From JBAZOJ01 sp041648755 (GTDB taxonomy: Bacteria; Planctomycetota; B143-G9), in the NCBI GenBank assembly GCA_041648755.1, contig JBAZOJ010000087.1, positions 1 to 12,719 on the forward strand: 12,719 nt of DNA, given 5' to 3'. A model generated the notes under the pieces. It made no database searches. It had not been told where the DNA came from and worked only from the letters and a program-made list of their open reading frames with translations. Both the position numbers and the translations under genes were made by a program. This document shows positions 1 through 5,668 of this stretch, piece after piece. Position 1 is the first letter of the stretch. Each line of letters starts with the position of its first letter.

Positions 1-436
1 GCACTCCGGCTAGTTCCTCTTCGGTCGCCTTAGCCAGCCATTGCCATGAAGAAACATTGCTGAGGATGACAGCAAGGACGCGGCCGTTCAGATAGCCGAA
101 ATGGTCGCGGAAGTCAAAGTCCGCCCCGGGACCACAATCCTCCCAGAAGAGCATGACTTTTGGCCAGTAGCCGAGGCTCCCGGAGAGACGGTATTCATCG
201 CACACTTGGACTAAGTCGCCCGGCTTGGGCACCGGATAGCCATCCTTGGGGATTTGGACTTCGGGATAGCGCATCATGTCTTCTGCGCTCCCCTGGATCA
301 GCATTAGTTGCGCACCCGTGATCTTGAGCCCCTCGGCCTGCGCGCTGGTTGGCGCGCAGACAACAGCAATAGCCACAGCCGCAAGAAAGGCTGCGTGTAG
401 GAAGAACGACCATTCGCCAAAATTCCGGTGCTTCAT
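1..436 (-). CDS. Secreted hypothetical protein, N-terminal part (runs off the window)
   Basis: An open frame of 145 codons runs leftward off the window edge with no stop. It begins MKHRNFGEWSFF and continues with an alanine-rich hydrophobic stretch (about residues 11-33) ending in TSAQA before EGL. This is a clear Sec signal peptide with an AQA-type signal peptidase I site, so the product is probably exported; there is no cysteine lipobox at the cleavage point. The mature part seen so far is mixed alpha/beta in character, rich in Trp, Tyr and Gly, with segments such as LGYWPKVMLFWEDCG. I recognise no family. An in-frame ATG four codons upstream (at 448) has no Shine-Dalgarno sequence. The ATG at 436 is preceded by a GGGGTGGAAG purine run, so I prefer it. 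The gene follows the DUF262 gene on the same strand with a gap of about 100 nt. Coding status rests on the intact frame plus signal peptide; function is unknown. Confidence 0.7.
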   Translation of the reverse strand, partial: MKHRNFGEWSFFLHAAFLAAVAIAVVCAPTSAQAEGLKITGAQLMLIQGSAEDMMRYPEVQIPKDGYPVPKPGDLVQVCDEYRLSGSLGYWPKVMLFWEDCGPGADFDFRDHFGYLNGRVLAVILSNVSSWQWLAKATEEELAGV

Positions 437-478
437 CTTCCACCCCATAATCAACACGACAAAACAAGGCGAGCGGCG

Positions 479-521
479 AAAAAAAGCGGGGAATCTCTCA
501 GCCTGCCGAAATTCTACCCGC
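479..521 (-). terminator. Weak candidate terminator after the DUF262 gene
   Basis: Read on the minus strand, GCGGG (517-521) is matched by CCCGC (486-490), followed at once by seven T (479-485). It lies just after the stop codon of the DUF262 gene. The stem is only 5 bp and the loop is long (26 nt), so this is a weak candidate. An alternative pairing, TGCCTG with CAGGC, overlaps it. Confidence 0.25.
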
Positions 522-537
522 TGGCCCAGGCAGCAAT

Positions 538-2250
538 CTAAGACAACTGCGCAACGCGCCAGATAGCAACGGCTTGATTTGCCATCCATTGCTGCCGAGC
601 TGCGAGCCGTTCAGGATTCCAGTCAGCATTATCCTGTCCGAGCTTCTTCGTAACGCCGAAACAACTTGCGACGTACACCGGTTTTTTCACAGCCCAAGTT
701 TCGTTTCCGACGTCTCTGTTAGCGCCAGAATCCAACAGGGTCATGTTCCCGAGTCGAAAGACAAGTGCCTCGACTTCTTCCTCGGTGAATGCATCCCAGC
801 CTTTGTCCGGGCTCTGGGGAAGAACATGTTCGATACTGTATGAATCACTGTCAAAATCGTAGTCTGCCTTGGTCACTGCCCTCTCGATTGCACACAGCAT
901 GTAACGGACGACACGCGCGTTTCGGGCTTGTGTTGTCCTTATCACCTTCTCTGCGAAGGCAGCCTTGAAGATCTGATCGCTCGGATAGATTCCACTCAAA
1001 GCCTTGATTGTCTGCGCAGCAGTGGAAAACTCCCCTCTGGATATTTTCTCGGCGACCAGATTGTAGGTGCGCTCTTGCTCACTGGTGGGCAGATTACCAA
1101 TGACGTTATAGCGAAAAGAGATCATCACGCATGATCGAAGCAGCGTTTCGAAATCCTCATCGGAGAATTGGCGGCGAGCAGCCGTAAGCAATGGAAACGG
1201 CTGGCGCACACTGAACATGCGCAGATCATTGGCAAATCTCTTGAGCGTCGCGGCCCAAGTTGAAGCCTCCGGCTGAGTCAACGCAAGATAGACGTCCATG
1301 TCGGCTTCCATCTCGCGAAGTAGCGAGAACACATCCTTGCTCGTCGCGATCTGTCCGCGTATAGTCTTGAAGAGTTCCGTCTGCCGGACGAAGGAATGCC
1401 GACTGTTCCAATGAACCCGGAGGAAGTCCGGGAAGCTCTCACTCCCAAGGCGTCCAACCATGGCTTCCCATCGTTCTTCCATCGCTTTCATCTCGTTGTC
1501 GTGGTGTTCTGCTCGATGCAACACGGAGAACAGGTAATTCTTGAGAAGGTCTGTTGCGGACAGCCGTACCCCGCGAGCGTTCAGCGTTTCGAATACTTTG
1601 TAAGCGTTCAACTCGTCGGTCACACTAATGACGGTAAAGAACAATCGGTCGCTCATCGTCTCCACAAGCTGCGCCAGTGCCTTGGGTTCGTCAGTCTTGC
1701 TATGGCCGAACTCCTTCACTCTCTTGTTGAACCACTCGAACGCTTTGCGAAGGAGATGCTCCGATGCTCTGAATCCGCGCTGGGGCAGATGCCCAAGTGG
1801 CACCAAATACGATTGGTAATAGGTGTCGTTGTTGTGGTTAAGGGTGAGTTTGGATCGGGACACCAGTGTCACGGGATCGAGATACCCTATGTATGTCTGA
1901 CGTAGTTGGTCAAGCCGCTGTTTCGTACGCTCTGGCTCCTTCCCTTCGTCAATAAAATTTTGCAGGTTCTTCATCGCGGCCAAAACGATGATGCTTAGCG
2001 TGGTCAGTCTCTGTTGTCCGTCGATGACGTCATAGGCCTTCTCGTTGTCAGACTGAAGAACAAGGTAACCCATGTAATGAGCAGGTTCGCCACCGTCTCC
2101 GATGGTCCCCAGGATGTCCATCCAGAGATCCTCCCACTCGTCCTCGCCCCAACTGTAGTCGCGCTGGAAGCGGGGAATTCGATACGTCAAGCCATTGCCC
2201 ATCAGTTTCCGAAACGTGTCATTGCGCGTGTTGAAATTGGTCGCGGACAT
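538..2250 (-). CDS. DUF262-DUF1524 protein (GmrSD/SspE-like), candidate type IV restriction or phage-defence nuclease
   Basis: A 570-residue protein with the two-domain layout of GmrSD-type enzymes. The N-terminal DUF262 domain (about residues 10-240) shows IPRFQRDYSW at 25-34, the hallmark DGQQR at 77-81 followed by LTTL, and FETLNARGVRLSATDLLKN at 220-238. In characterised relatives the DGQQR domain binds and hydrolyses nucleotide. The C-terminal DUF1524 domain has IEHVLPQ at 473-479 (the HxxP nuclease motif with His475), then GNMTLL at 501-506 and Asn511, the pattern of a His-Me-type nuclease core, so the nuclease looks intact. Known relatives cut glucosylated-hydroxymethylcytosine DNA (GmrSD) or act with phosphorothioate modification (SspE); which modification this one senses cannot be read here. 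The start at 2250 is chosen because AGGAGG lies 7 nt upstream and MSATNFNTRNDTFRK begins the conserved region; a longer in-frame start at 2304 lacks family support. The gene stands alone, with no modification or partner gene beside it. Confidence 0.88.
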   Translation of the reverse strand: MSATNFNTRNDTFRKLMGNGLTYRIPRFQRDYSWGEDEWEDLWMDILGTIGDGGEPAHYMGYLVLQSDNEKAYDVIDGQQRLTTLSIIVLAAMKNLQNFIDEGKEPERTKQRLDQLRQTYIGYLDPVTLVSRSKLTLNHNNDTYYQSYLVPLGHLPQRGFRASEHLLRKAFEWFNKRVKEFGHSKTDEPKALAQLVETMSDRLFFTVISVTDELNAYKVFETLNARGVRLSATDLLKNYLFSVLHRAEHHDNEMKAMEERWEAMVGRLGSESFPDFLRVHWNSRHSFVRQTELFKTIRGQIATSKDVFSLLREMEADMDVYLALTQPEASTWAATLKRFANDLRMFSVRQPFPLLTAARRQFSDEDFETLLRSCVMISFRYNVIGNLPTSEQERTYNLVAEKISRGEFSTAAQTIKALSGIYPSDQIFKAAFAEKVIRTTQARNARVVRYMLCAIERAVTKADYDFDSDSYSIEHVLPQSPDKGWDAFTEEEVEALVFRLGNMTLLDSGANRDVGNETWAVKKPVYVASCFGVTKKLGQDNADWNPERLAARQQWMANQAVAIWRVAQLS

Positions 2251-2257
2251 TTCCAGT

Positions 2258-2263
2258 CCTCCT
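2258..2263 (-). promoter_or_regulatory. Ribosome binding site fixing the DUF262 gene start
   Basis: A perfect AGGAGG on the minus strand lies 7 nt before the ATG at 2250. It decides in favour of the shorter, 570-residue protein over the upstream in-frame start at 2304. Confidence 0.8.
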
Positions 2264-2655
2264 GCGGTGAATGATGTGAGCAGTACTGCCAACCCAAGAA
2301 ACAAGTGCCTTTCGATCAGGGCTGCGGTGGTTCAGAAGCTTCTTCTCAGCGCAAGGGACGACCTGTGGACTTCTCTCTGTTCACTTCATTTTCGCGAGCT
2401 TCACGGCACACAAGGCAGATTGACGCCCGGGCAGACTCTCTTTGCTCGACGCAGTTCTCAGTGAGTCCAGTCTGCCGCACGGCTGCAGTTTGTGGCCCGG
2501 CAAGATAGATGACGTCCAATTGACCCACCCGACAGATTCTATCCAGGGGTGAGGGGAAAATCAAGGATCTAAGCCGCCACGTGTGATCACCACCAAATAC
2601 GCAGGTCCGGTTCCGCGAGTCATTGGGTGATGACACCTTTCTCCTGCTCCGCCAG
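2264..2655. other. Intergenic region upstream of the DUF262 gene
   Basis: About 390 bp between the DUF262 ribosome binding site and the terminator of the rpsB-frr operon. No open frame here looks like a protein: those present are short, arginine/cysteine-rich and carry no family signature. It holds one possible sigma70 promoter and two imperfectly understood inverted repeats. These are an 8-bp repeat, GGCAGACT (2430-2437) with AGTCTGCC (2469-2476), and a 10-bp repeat with one mismatch, TGTGATCACC (2582-2591) with GGTGATGACA (2626-2635). No tRNA, small known RNA or mobile-element end was recognised. Confidence 0.6.
2536..2564 (-). promoter_or_regulatory. Possible sigma70 promoter for the DUF262 gene
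   Basis: On the minus strand TTGATT (2559-2564) and TAGAAT (2536-2541) are separated by 17 nt, each four of six matches to consensus with ideal spacing. If used, transcription would start near 2529, leaving a leader of about 280 nt before the ATG at 2250, which is long and lowers confidence. It lies downstream of the operon terminator, as expected for an independent gene. Confidence 0.35.
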
Positions 2656-2683
2656 AAAAAGGCGGGCTCGCGCCCGCCTTTTT
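2656..2683 (-). terminator. Intrinsic terminator of the rpsB-tsf-pyrH-frr operon
   Basis: A perfect 12-bp inverted repeat, AAAAAGGCGGGC (2656-2667) and GCCCGCCTTTTT (2672-2683), with a 4-nt loop. The stem has a GC-rich core and ends in a T tract on either strand, so it could work in both directions. It begins 33 bp past the frr stop codon and is the natural end of the four-gene transcript. Confidence 0.93.
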
Positions 2684-2716
2684 GGTCAATCGATACGGTC
2701 AGTCGAGATGGAGTCG

Positions 2717-3280
2717 TCAGACCTCCATGATCTCCTTGTTCTTCTTGTCGGCGACTTCGCCTGCCTTCTTTTCATACTTGGTGACGGCGTCCTGAAGGCT
2801 CTTTTTGAAGCGTTCGAGTTCGTCCTCGGTGATAACGCTGCTCTTCTTCAGGTCTTCGCCAGTTTTGAGGGTGTCGCGGCGAATGGTGCGGATGGAAACC
2901 TTGGCCTTCTCGGCCAGTTCTCCCACCTGCTTGGAAAGGGCTTTGCGCCTTTCGCCCGTAAGCGGCGGAACCGACAGCCGGACTACTTTGCCGTCGTTGG
3001 ACGGGGTAAGCCCGAGGTCGCTGGCAAGGATTGCCTTTTCGATGTCCTTCACAACGCTCGCATCAAACGGTCTGATGGCAAGAGTGCGGGCATCCTGCGC
3101 GGCGACATTGGCCATCTGGTTGAGCGGGGTCGGGTTTCCGTAGTAGTTGACCTTTATACCGCTGAGAATGGACACGTTGGCGCGGCCGGTGCGAATCAGG
3201 TTGTACTCGTGTTCCAGAGCCTCCACGGCTTTCCCCATCTTCGTTTCGGCGTCCTTGAGCACGTTCTGGGATTCACTCAT
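2717..3280 (-). CDS. frr: Ribosome recycling factor
   Basis: RRF is the cytoplasmic factor that, with EF-G, splits the post-termination ribosome so its subunits can be reused. The 187-residue product matches the usual length (about 185). It shows the family pattern throughout: MGKAVEALEHEYNLIRTGRA near residues 15-34, then NYYGNPTPLNQMANV at about 45-59, AIRPFDASVVKDIEKAI, and VPPLTGERRKAL at about 105-116. The C-terminal three-helix-bundle strand carries VSIRTIRRDTL, the counterpart of the VAIRNIRRDA segment in other RRFs. The start at 3280 is set by GGAGG (3288-3292) 7 nt upstream; a longer frame extends further but has no family match. Its ATG overlaps the pyrH stop codon as ATGA, so translation is probably coupled to pyrH. 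It is the last gene of the operon, followed by a strong terminator. Confidence 0.97.
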   Translation of the reverse strand: MSESQNVLKDAETKMGKAVEALEHEYNLIRTGRANVSILSGIKVNYYGNPTPLNQMANVAAQDARTLAIRPFDASVVKDIEKAILASDLGLTPSNDGKVVRLSVPPLTGERRKALSKQVGELAEKAKVSIRTIRRDTLKTGEDLKKSSVITEDELERFKKSLQDAVTKYEKKAGEVADKKNKEIMEV

Positions 3281-4011
3281 CTTTGTTCCTCCACGACAGA
3301 GCCGATTTTCTCGCCGGTGACAACGCGAAGGATGTTTCCCGGCACGTTGAGGTTGAAGACGATTATAGGTATTCTGTTCTCGGCGCAAAGGGAAATCGCA
3401 GCCGCATCCATCACGCGGATCTGGTGCTTGAGCACATCATGGTAAGTCAGCCGCGGAAGGAAAGTCGCCTCCGGATGGGTCACGGGGTCGTCGGAATACA
3501 CTCCGTCAACCTTCGTGGCCTTGAGGACAACCTGCGAACCCAACTCGGCCGCACGCAATGCGGCGCATGTATCCGTGGTGAACAACGGATTGCCCGTGCC
3601 GCCGGACAGAATGACTATCCGGCCGCGGTTCAAGTGCATTCTGGCGCGACGGCGGATATAGGGCTCGGCGGCATCGAGAACGATACCGGCCGACATAAGC
3701 CGAACTTCCGCGCCGAGTTTCTCCAGTTGATCCTGAAGGGCGATCCCGTTGATGACCGTTGCCAGCAGGCCCATGTAGTCAGCCTGCACACGGGAGATTC
3801 CCTGCTTTTCGAACTGGGCGCCGCGGATGAAGTTGCCTCCACCGACCACAAGAGCGATCTGCACGCCGAGTTTCCAGACGGAGAGAATCTCCTGGGAGAT
3901 AGTCTCGACAACATTGAAATCGAAGCCGGACGGCTCCTCCCCCTTCATCGCCTCGCCGCTGATCTTGAGGAGAATGCGCGAGTAGATGGGTTTGCGGAGG
4001 GTTTCGGTCAT
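3277..4011 (-). CDS. pyrH: UMP kinase (uridylate kinase)
   Basis: Converts UMP to UDP with ATP in the cytoplasm, the first committed kinase step toward UTP and CTP. The 244-residue length is typical of the bacterial amino-acid-kinase-fold enzyme, which forms a hexamer in known cases. Motifs in order: LLKISGEAMKG at residues 14-24 (phosphate binding), VVGGGNFIRG at 55-64, ADYMGLLATVINGIALQD at 77-94, GGTGNPLFTTDTCAALRAAE at 137-156 and KATKVDGVYSDDP at 164-176 (nucleotide binding). The start at 4011 is preferred because MTETLRKPIYSRILLK aligns with the family start, while the extra upstream frame is low-complexity shadow sequence. The ATG overlaps the tsf stop as ATGA, and its own stop overlaps the frr ATG in the same way. 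The Shine-Dalgarno is weak (GGAAG), consistent with translational coupling to tsf. Confidence 0.97.
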   Translation of the reverse strand: MTETLRKPIYSRILLKISGEAMKGEEPSGFDFNVVETISQEILSVWKLGVQIALVVGGGNFIRGAQFEKQGISRVQADYMGLLATVINGIALQDQLEKLGAEVRLMSAGIVLDAAEPYIRRRARMHLNRGRIVILSGGTGNPLFTTDTCAALRAAELGSQVVLKATKVDGVYSDDPVTHPEATFLPRLTYHDVLKHQIRVMDAAAISLCAENRIPIIVFNLNVPGNILRVVTGEKIGSVVEEQR

Positions 4012-4601
4012 TTGCCGACTTCCATACGGGAGAACCTGCGAATGCGGATGTTCTCGCGGGCGCGGGAAGCGAGACCGGTCAGCCAACTGCCGATGGTCAT
4101 CTTGTCGTCCTTGATGTACTTCTGGTCGAGAAGGCAATGCTCCTCGAAGTACTTGTCCAGCCTGCCGATGACGATCTTCTCGATAACTTGTGCGGGCTTG
4201 CCGGAGTCAACCAGCGTAGCGCGGAAGATCTCTTTTTCCTTGTCGAGGATCTCGGCGGGGACTTCCTCGCGCGAAACGTACTTGGGATTGCTGAAGGCGA
4301 TCTGCATCGCGACGCCCGTGGCGAACTCCTTGAGTTCCTGCGTCTGGGCGAGCGAATCGGTCTGCGTGGCGACCTCGACAATCACGGCGACGTTGTTGTT
4401 AAAGTGGAGGTAGGATCCGATGAGCCCGGCATTGGTGGGGCGGGAAGCCATTTCGGCAGCCTTGCCCTCGCCGCGCTTGCGGAGTATTTCAATGGCCTTT
4501 TCGACGCTGCCTTGAGACTCTTTCAGGGCTTCAAGACAGACCTTGGGGCCGTAACCGGTCTTTTCGCGGAGTTCTTTCACTAACTGAGCGTTGATTTCCA
4601 T
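4008..4601 (-). CDS. tsf: Translation elongation factor Ts, short form
   Basis: EF-Ts is the cytoplasmic exchange factor that releases GDP from EF-Tu. At 197 residues this is the short form, lacking the extra region of the 283-residue E. coli protein. The N-terminal UBA-like domain (about 1-50) reads VKELREKTGYGPKVCLEALK, the counterpart of the usual TGAGMMDCKKAL. The core has NPKYVSREEVPAEILDKEKE at about 105-124, then GKPAQVIEKIVIGRLDKY and CLLDQKYIKDD, ending in IRIRRFSRMEVGK. Unusually, the normally near-invariant TDFVA segment is TDSLA (about 81-85), so the phenylalanine that contacts the EF-Tu Mg2+ site region is replaced by serine. AAGGAG (4608-4613) sits inside the end of rpsB, 6 nt before the ATG, and the rpsB TAA abuts the ATG with no gap. 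Confidence 0.95.
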   Translation of the reverse strand: MEINAQLVKELREKTGYGPKVCLEALKESQGSVEKAIEILRKRGEGKAAEMASRPTNAGLIGSYLHFNNNVAVIVEVATQTDSLAQTQELKEFATGVAMQIAFSNPKYVSREEVPAEILDKEKEIFRATLVDSGKPAQVIEKIVIGRLDKYFEEHCLLDQKYIKDDKMTIGSWLTGLASRARENIRIRRFSRMEVGK

Positions 4602-5483
4602 TTATGACTCCTTGGGGGGATTCGGATCTGCTTCTTCGGCGGCAGGAGCCTCGTCGGGCGAAGCGGAAGCGGCCGGCTTGATCGCGGGGCGACGAGCGCG
4701 GCGTTCCTTGGCCTTTGCCACGGCGTCAGCAGCCATCGTATCCGCATCGGCGTCAGTGGTCGTCTGCTCGGCAACGGGCTTGGTGTAAATCTGGCGGTCG
4801 AGGCTGCGCTTCTGCCCTTCACGGACTGCTTCGGCGAGGTAGCCGATAATCAGCCTGATGGAGCGGATTGCGTCATCGTTGCAGGGGACAACAAGGTCAA
4901 CAGTGTCGGGGTCGCAATCGGTGTCGCAAAGGGCGACAATCGGCACTCCGCACTTGCGTGCTTCGCGTACCGAGTTCATCTCCTTGCGGGGGTCAACGAT
5001 GATCATAAGATCGGGCAACCGGCTGAGGTCAACGATGCCCTGGAGGTTGCGGCGAATCTTGGTCAGCTCGCGCCTGATGCGGGCGATTTCCTTCTTCGGA
5101 ATGGTGGGATCCTCGAGGTTGATTCCCTCGAGTTCACGGAGCTTTTTAATACGGGTGCGGATCGTCTCGAGGTTGGTCAGCGTGCCACCGAGCCAGCGAT
5201 CGATCACGAAGGGCATGCCGCACTTCTGTGAGCTTTCGAGGATCGCCTCGCGAGCCTGCTTCTTGGTTCCGACGAACAGAACCTTGCCGTCAGGATTGGC
5301 GCAGACTTCAGAAACGACATGGAACGCGCGGATCAGCCCCTTGATGGTTTCGCGAAGGTCGATGATGCTGATTTTGTTGCGTTTCCCGTAGATGTAGGGT
5401 TTCATCTTCGGGTTGGTGCGGGAGATGTTGTGCCCGAAATGCACGCCCGCATCGAGTAGGTCTTGAACGGAGACAACGGCCAT
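4602..5483 (-). CDS. rpsB: 30S ribosomal protein S2 with an acidic/alanine-rich C-terminal tail
   Basis: S2 is a small-subunit ribosomal protein assembled late, bridging 16S rRNA and S1 in well-studied bacteria. The 293-residue product shows the standard order: LLDAGVHFGHNISRTNPKMK at residues 9-28, YIYGKRNKISIIDL at 30-43, LFVGTKKQAREAI at 69-81, then FVIDRWLGGTLTN at 92-104. LPDLMIIVDPRKE at 156-168, PIVALCDTDCDPD at 181-193 and IPCNDDAIRSI-like VPCNDDAIRSIRLI at 199-212 follow. The conserved part ends near residue 232. The last 60 or so residues are low complexity, with an RRARR-type basic patch and then Ala/Pro/Glu/Asp; E. coli S2 is about 241 residues. AGGAGG (5492-5497) lies 8 nt before the ATG. 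A strong promoter and a leader of about 150 nt precede it. Confidence 0.97.
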   Translation of the reverse strand: MAVVSVQDLLDAGVHFGHNISRTNPKMKPYIYGKRNKISIIDLRETIKGLIRAFHVVSEVCANPDGKVLFVGTKKQAREAILESSQKCGMPFVIDRWLGGTLTNLETIRTRIKKLRELEGINLEDPTIPKKEIARIRRELTKIRRNLQGIVDLSRLPDLMIIVDPRKEMNSVREARKCGVPIVALCDTDCDPDTVDLVVPCNDDAIRSIRLIIGYLAEAVREGQKRSLDRQIYTKPVAEQTTTDADADTMAADAVAKAKERRARRPAIKPAASASPDEAPAAEEADPNPPKES

Positions 5484-5640
5484 AAGTCAGTCCTCCTGCG
5501 TCGGTGCCGCTGTCCGCGCTGCCTCGGTTTCAAAGCCCGGAGGGCCAACCAGGTGCTTCGGACGCCGGCGAGGTTTGAGCGCCGCTCCTTCATAAGAAGA
5601 GGCGAAATTGCATCTTCCAGAAGCGGTTGACAGGCAAAGA
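5484..5640 (-). promoter_or_regulatory. rpsB 5' leader, possible S2 autoregulatory region
   Basis: If transcription starts about 7 nt after the TATAAT box, near 5634, the rpsB mRNA has a leader of about 150 nt with no convincing open frame. It can fold into a nested stem: CCTC (5570-5573) with GAGG (5522-5525), GGTT (5547-5550) with AACC (5526-5529), and GCCC (5542-5545) with GGGC (5535-5538) around a TCC loop. The AGGAGG of rpsB lies downstream of this stem. In other bacteria S2 represses its own mRNA through a structured leader; that this leader does so is inference, and I did not recognise a named motif. Confidence 0.4.
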
Positions 5641-5668
5641 ATTATAGTCTGCTTTGGGCTGCGGTCAA
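5641..5668 (-). promoter_or_regulatory. Sigma70 promoter of the rpsB-tsf-pyrH-frr operon
   Basis: TTGACC (5663-5668) and a perfect TATAAT (5641-5646) are separated by 16 nt on the minus strand. The -35 box overlaps the lpxB stop codon (TGA at 5665-5667). An inverted repeat, GGGCTG (5671-5676) with CAGCCC (5656-5661), flanks the -35 box. It is not followed by T residues, so it is not an intrinsic terminator. The promoter would serve only the translation-factor operon; read-through from lpxB remains possible. Confidence 0.85.

Noticed and set aside
195..467. A 90-codon minus-strand frame beginning MFCRVDYGVEDE
   Set aside because: It overlaps, in another frame, the signal-peptide protein starting at 436, which has far better coding evidence.
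2251..2304. An 18-residue N-terminal extension of the DUF262 protein (MFLGLAVLLTSFTAGGLE), which could look like a signal peptide
   Set aside because: AGGAGG sits 7 nt before the internal ATG and lies within the supposed extension, and a nucleotide-binding nuclease would not be exported.
2346..2636. A 96-codon open frame on the minus strand upstream of the DUF262 gene
   Set aside because: No family signature, odd composition (many Arg, Cys, Ser), no Shine-Dalgarno sequence seen, and it covers the likely promoter region.
2582..2655. A possible tRNA ending in CTCCGCCA on the plus strand
   Set aside because: No T-arm of the GGTTCGAATCC type, no matching 5' acceptor strand and no anticodon arm could be fitted.
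3283..4413. A 376-codon open frame on the plus strand
   Set aside because: Antisense to pyrH and tsf, with no recognisable domain; a codon-bias shadow.
5402..5593. A 63-codon frame starting in the rpsB leader (MKERRSNLAGV)
   Set aside because: Arginine-rich, no ribosome binding site, overlaps the rpsB start in another frame, and does not look like a leader peptide.
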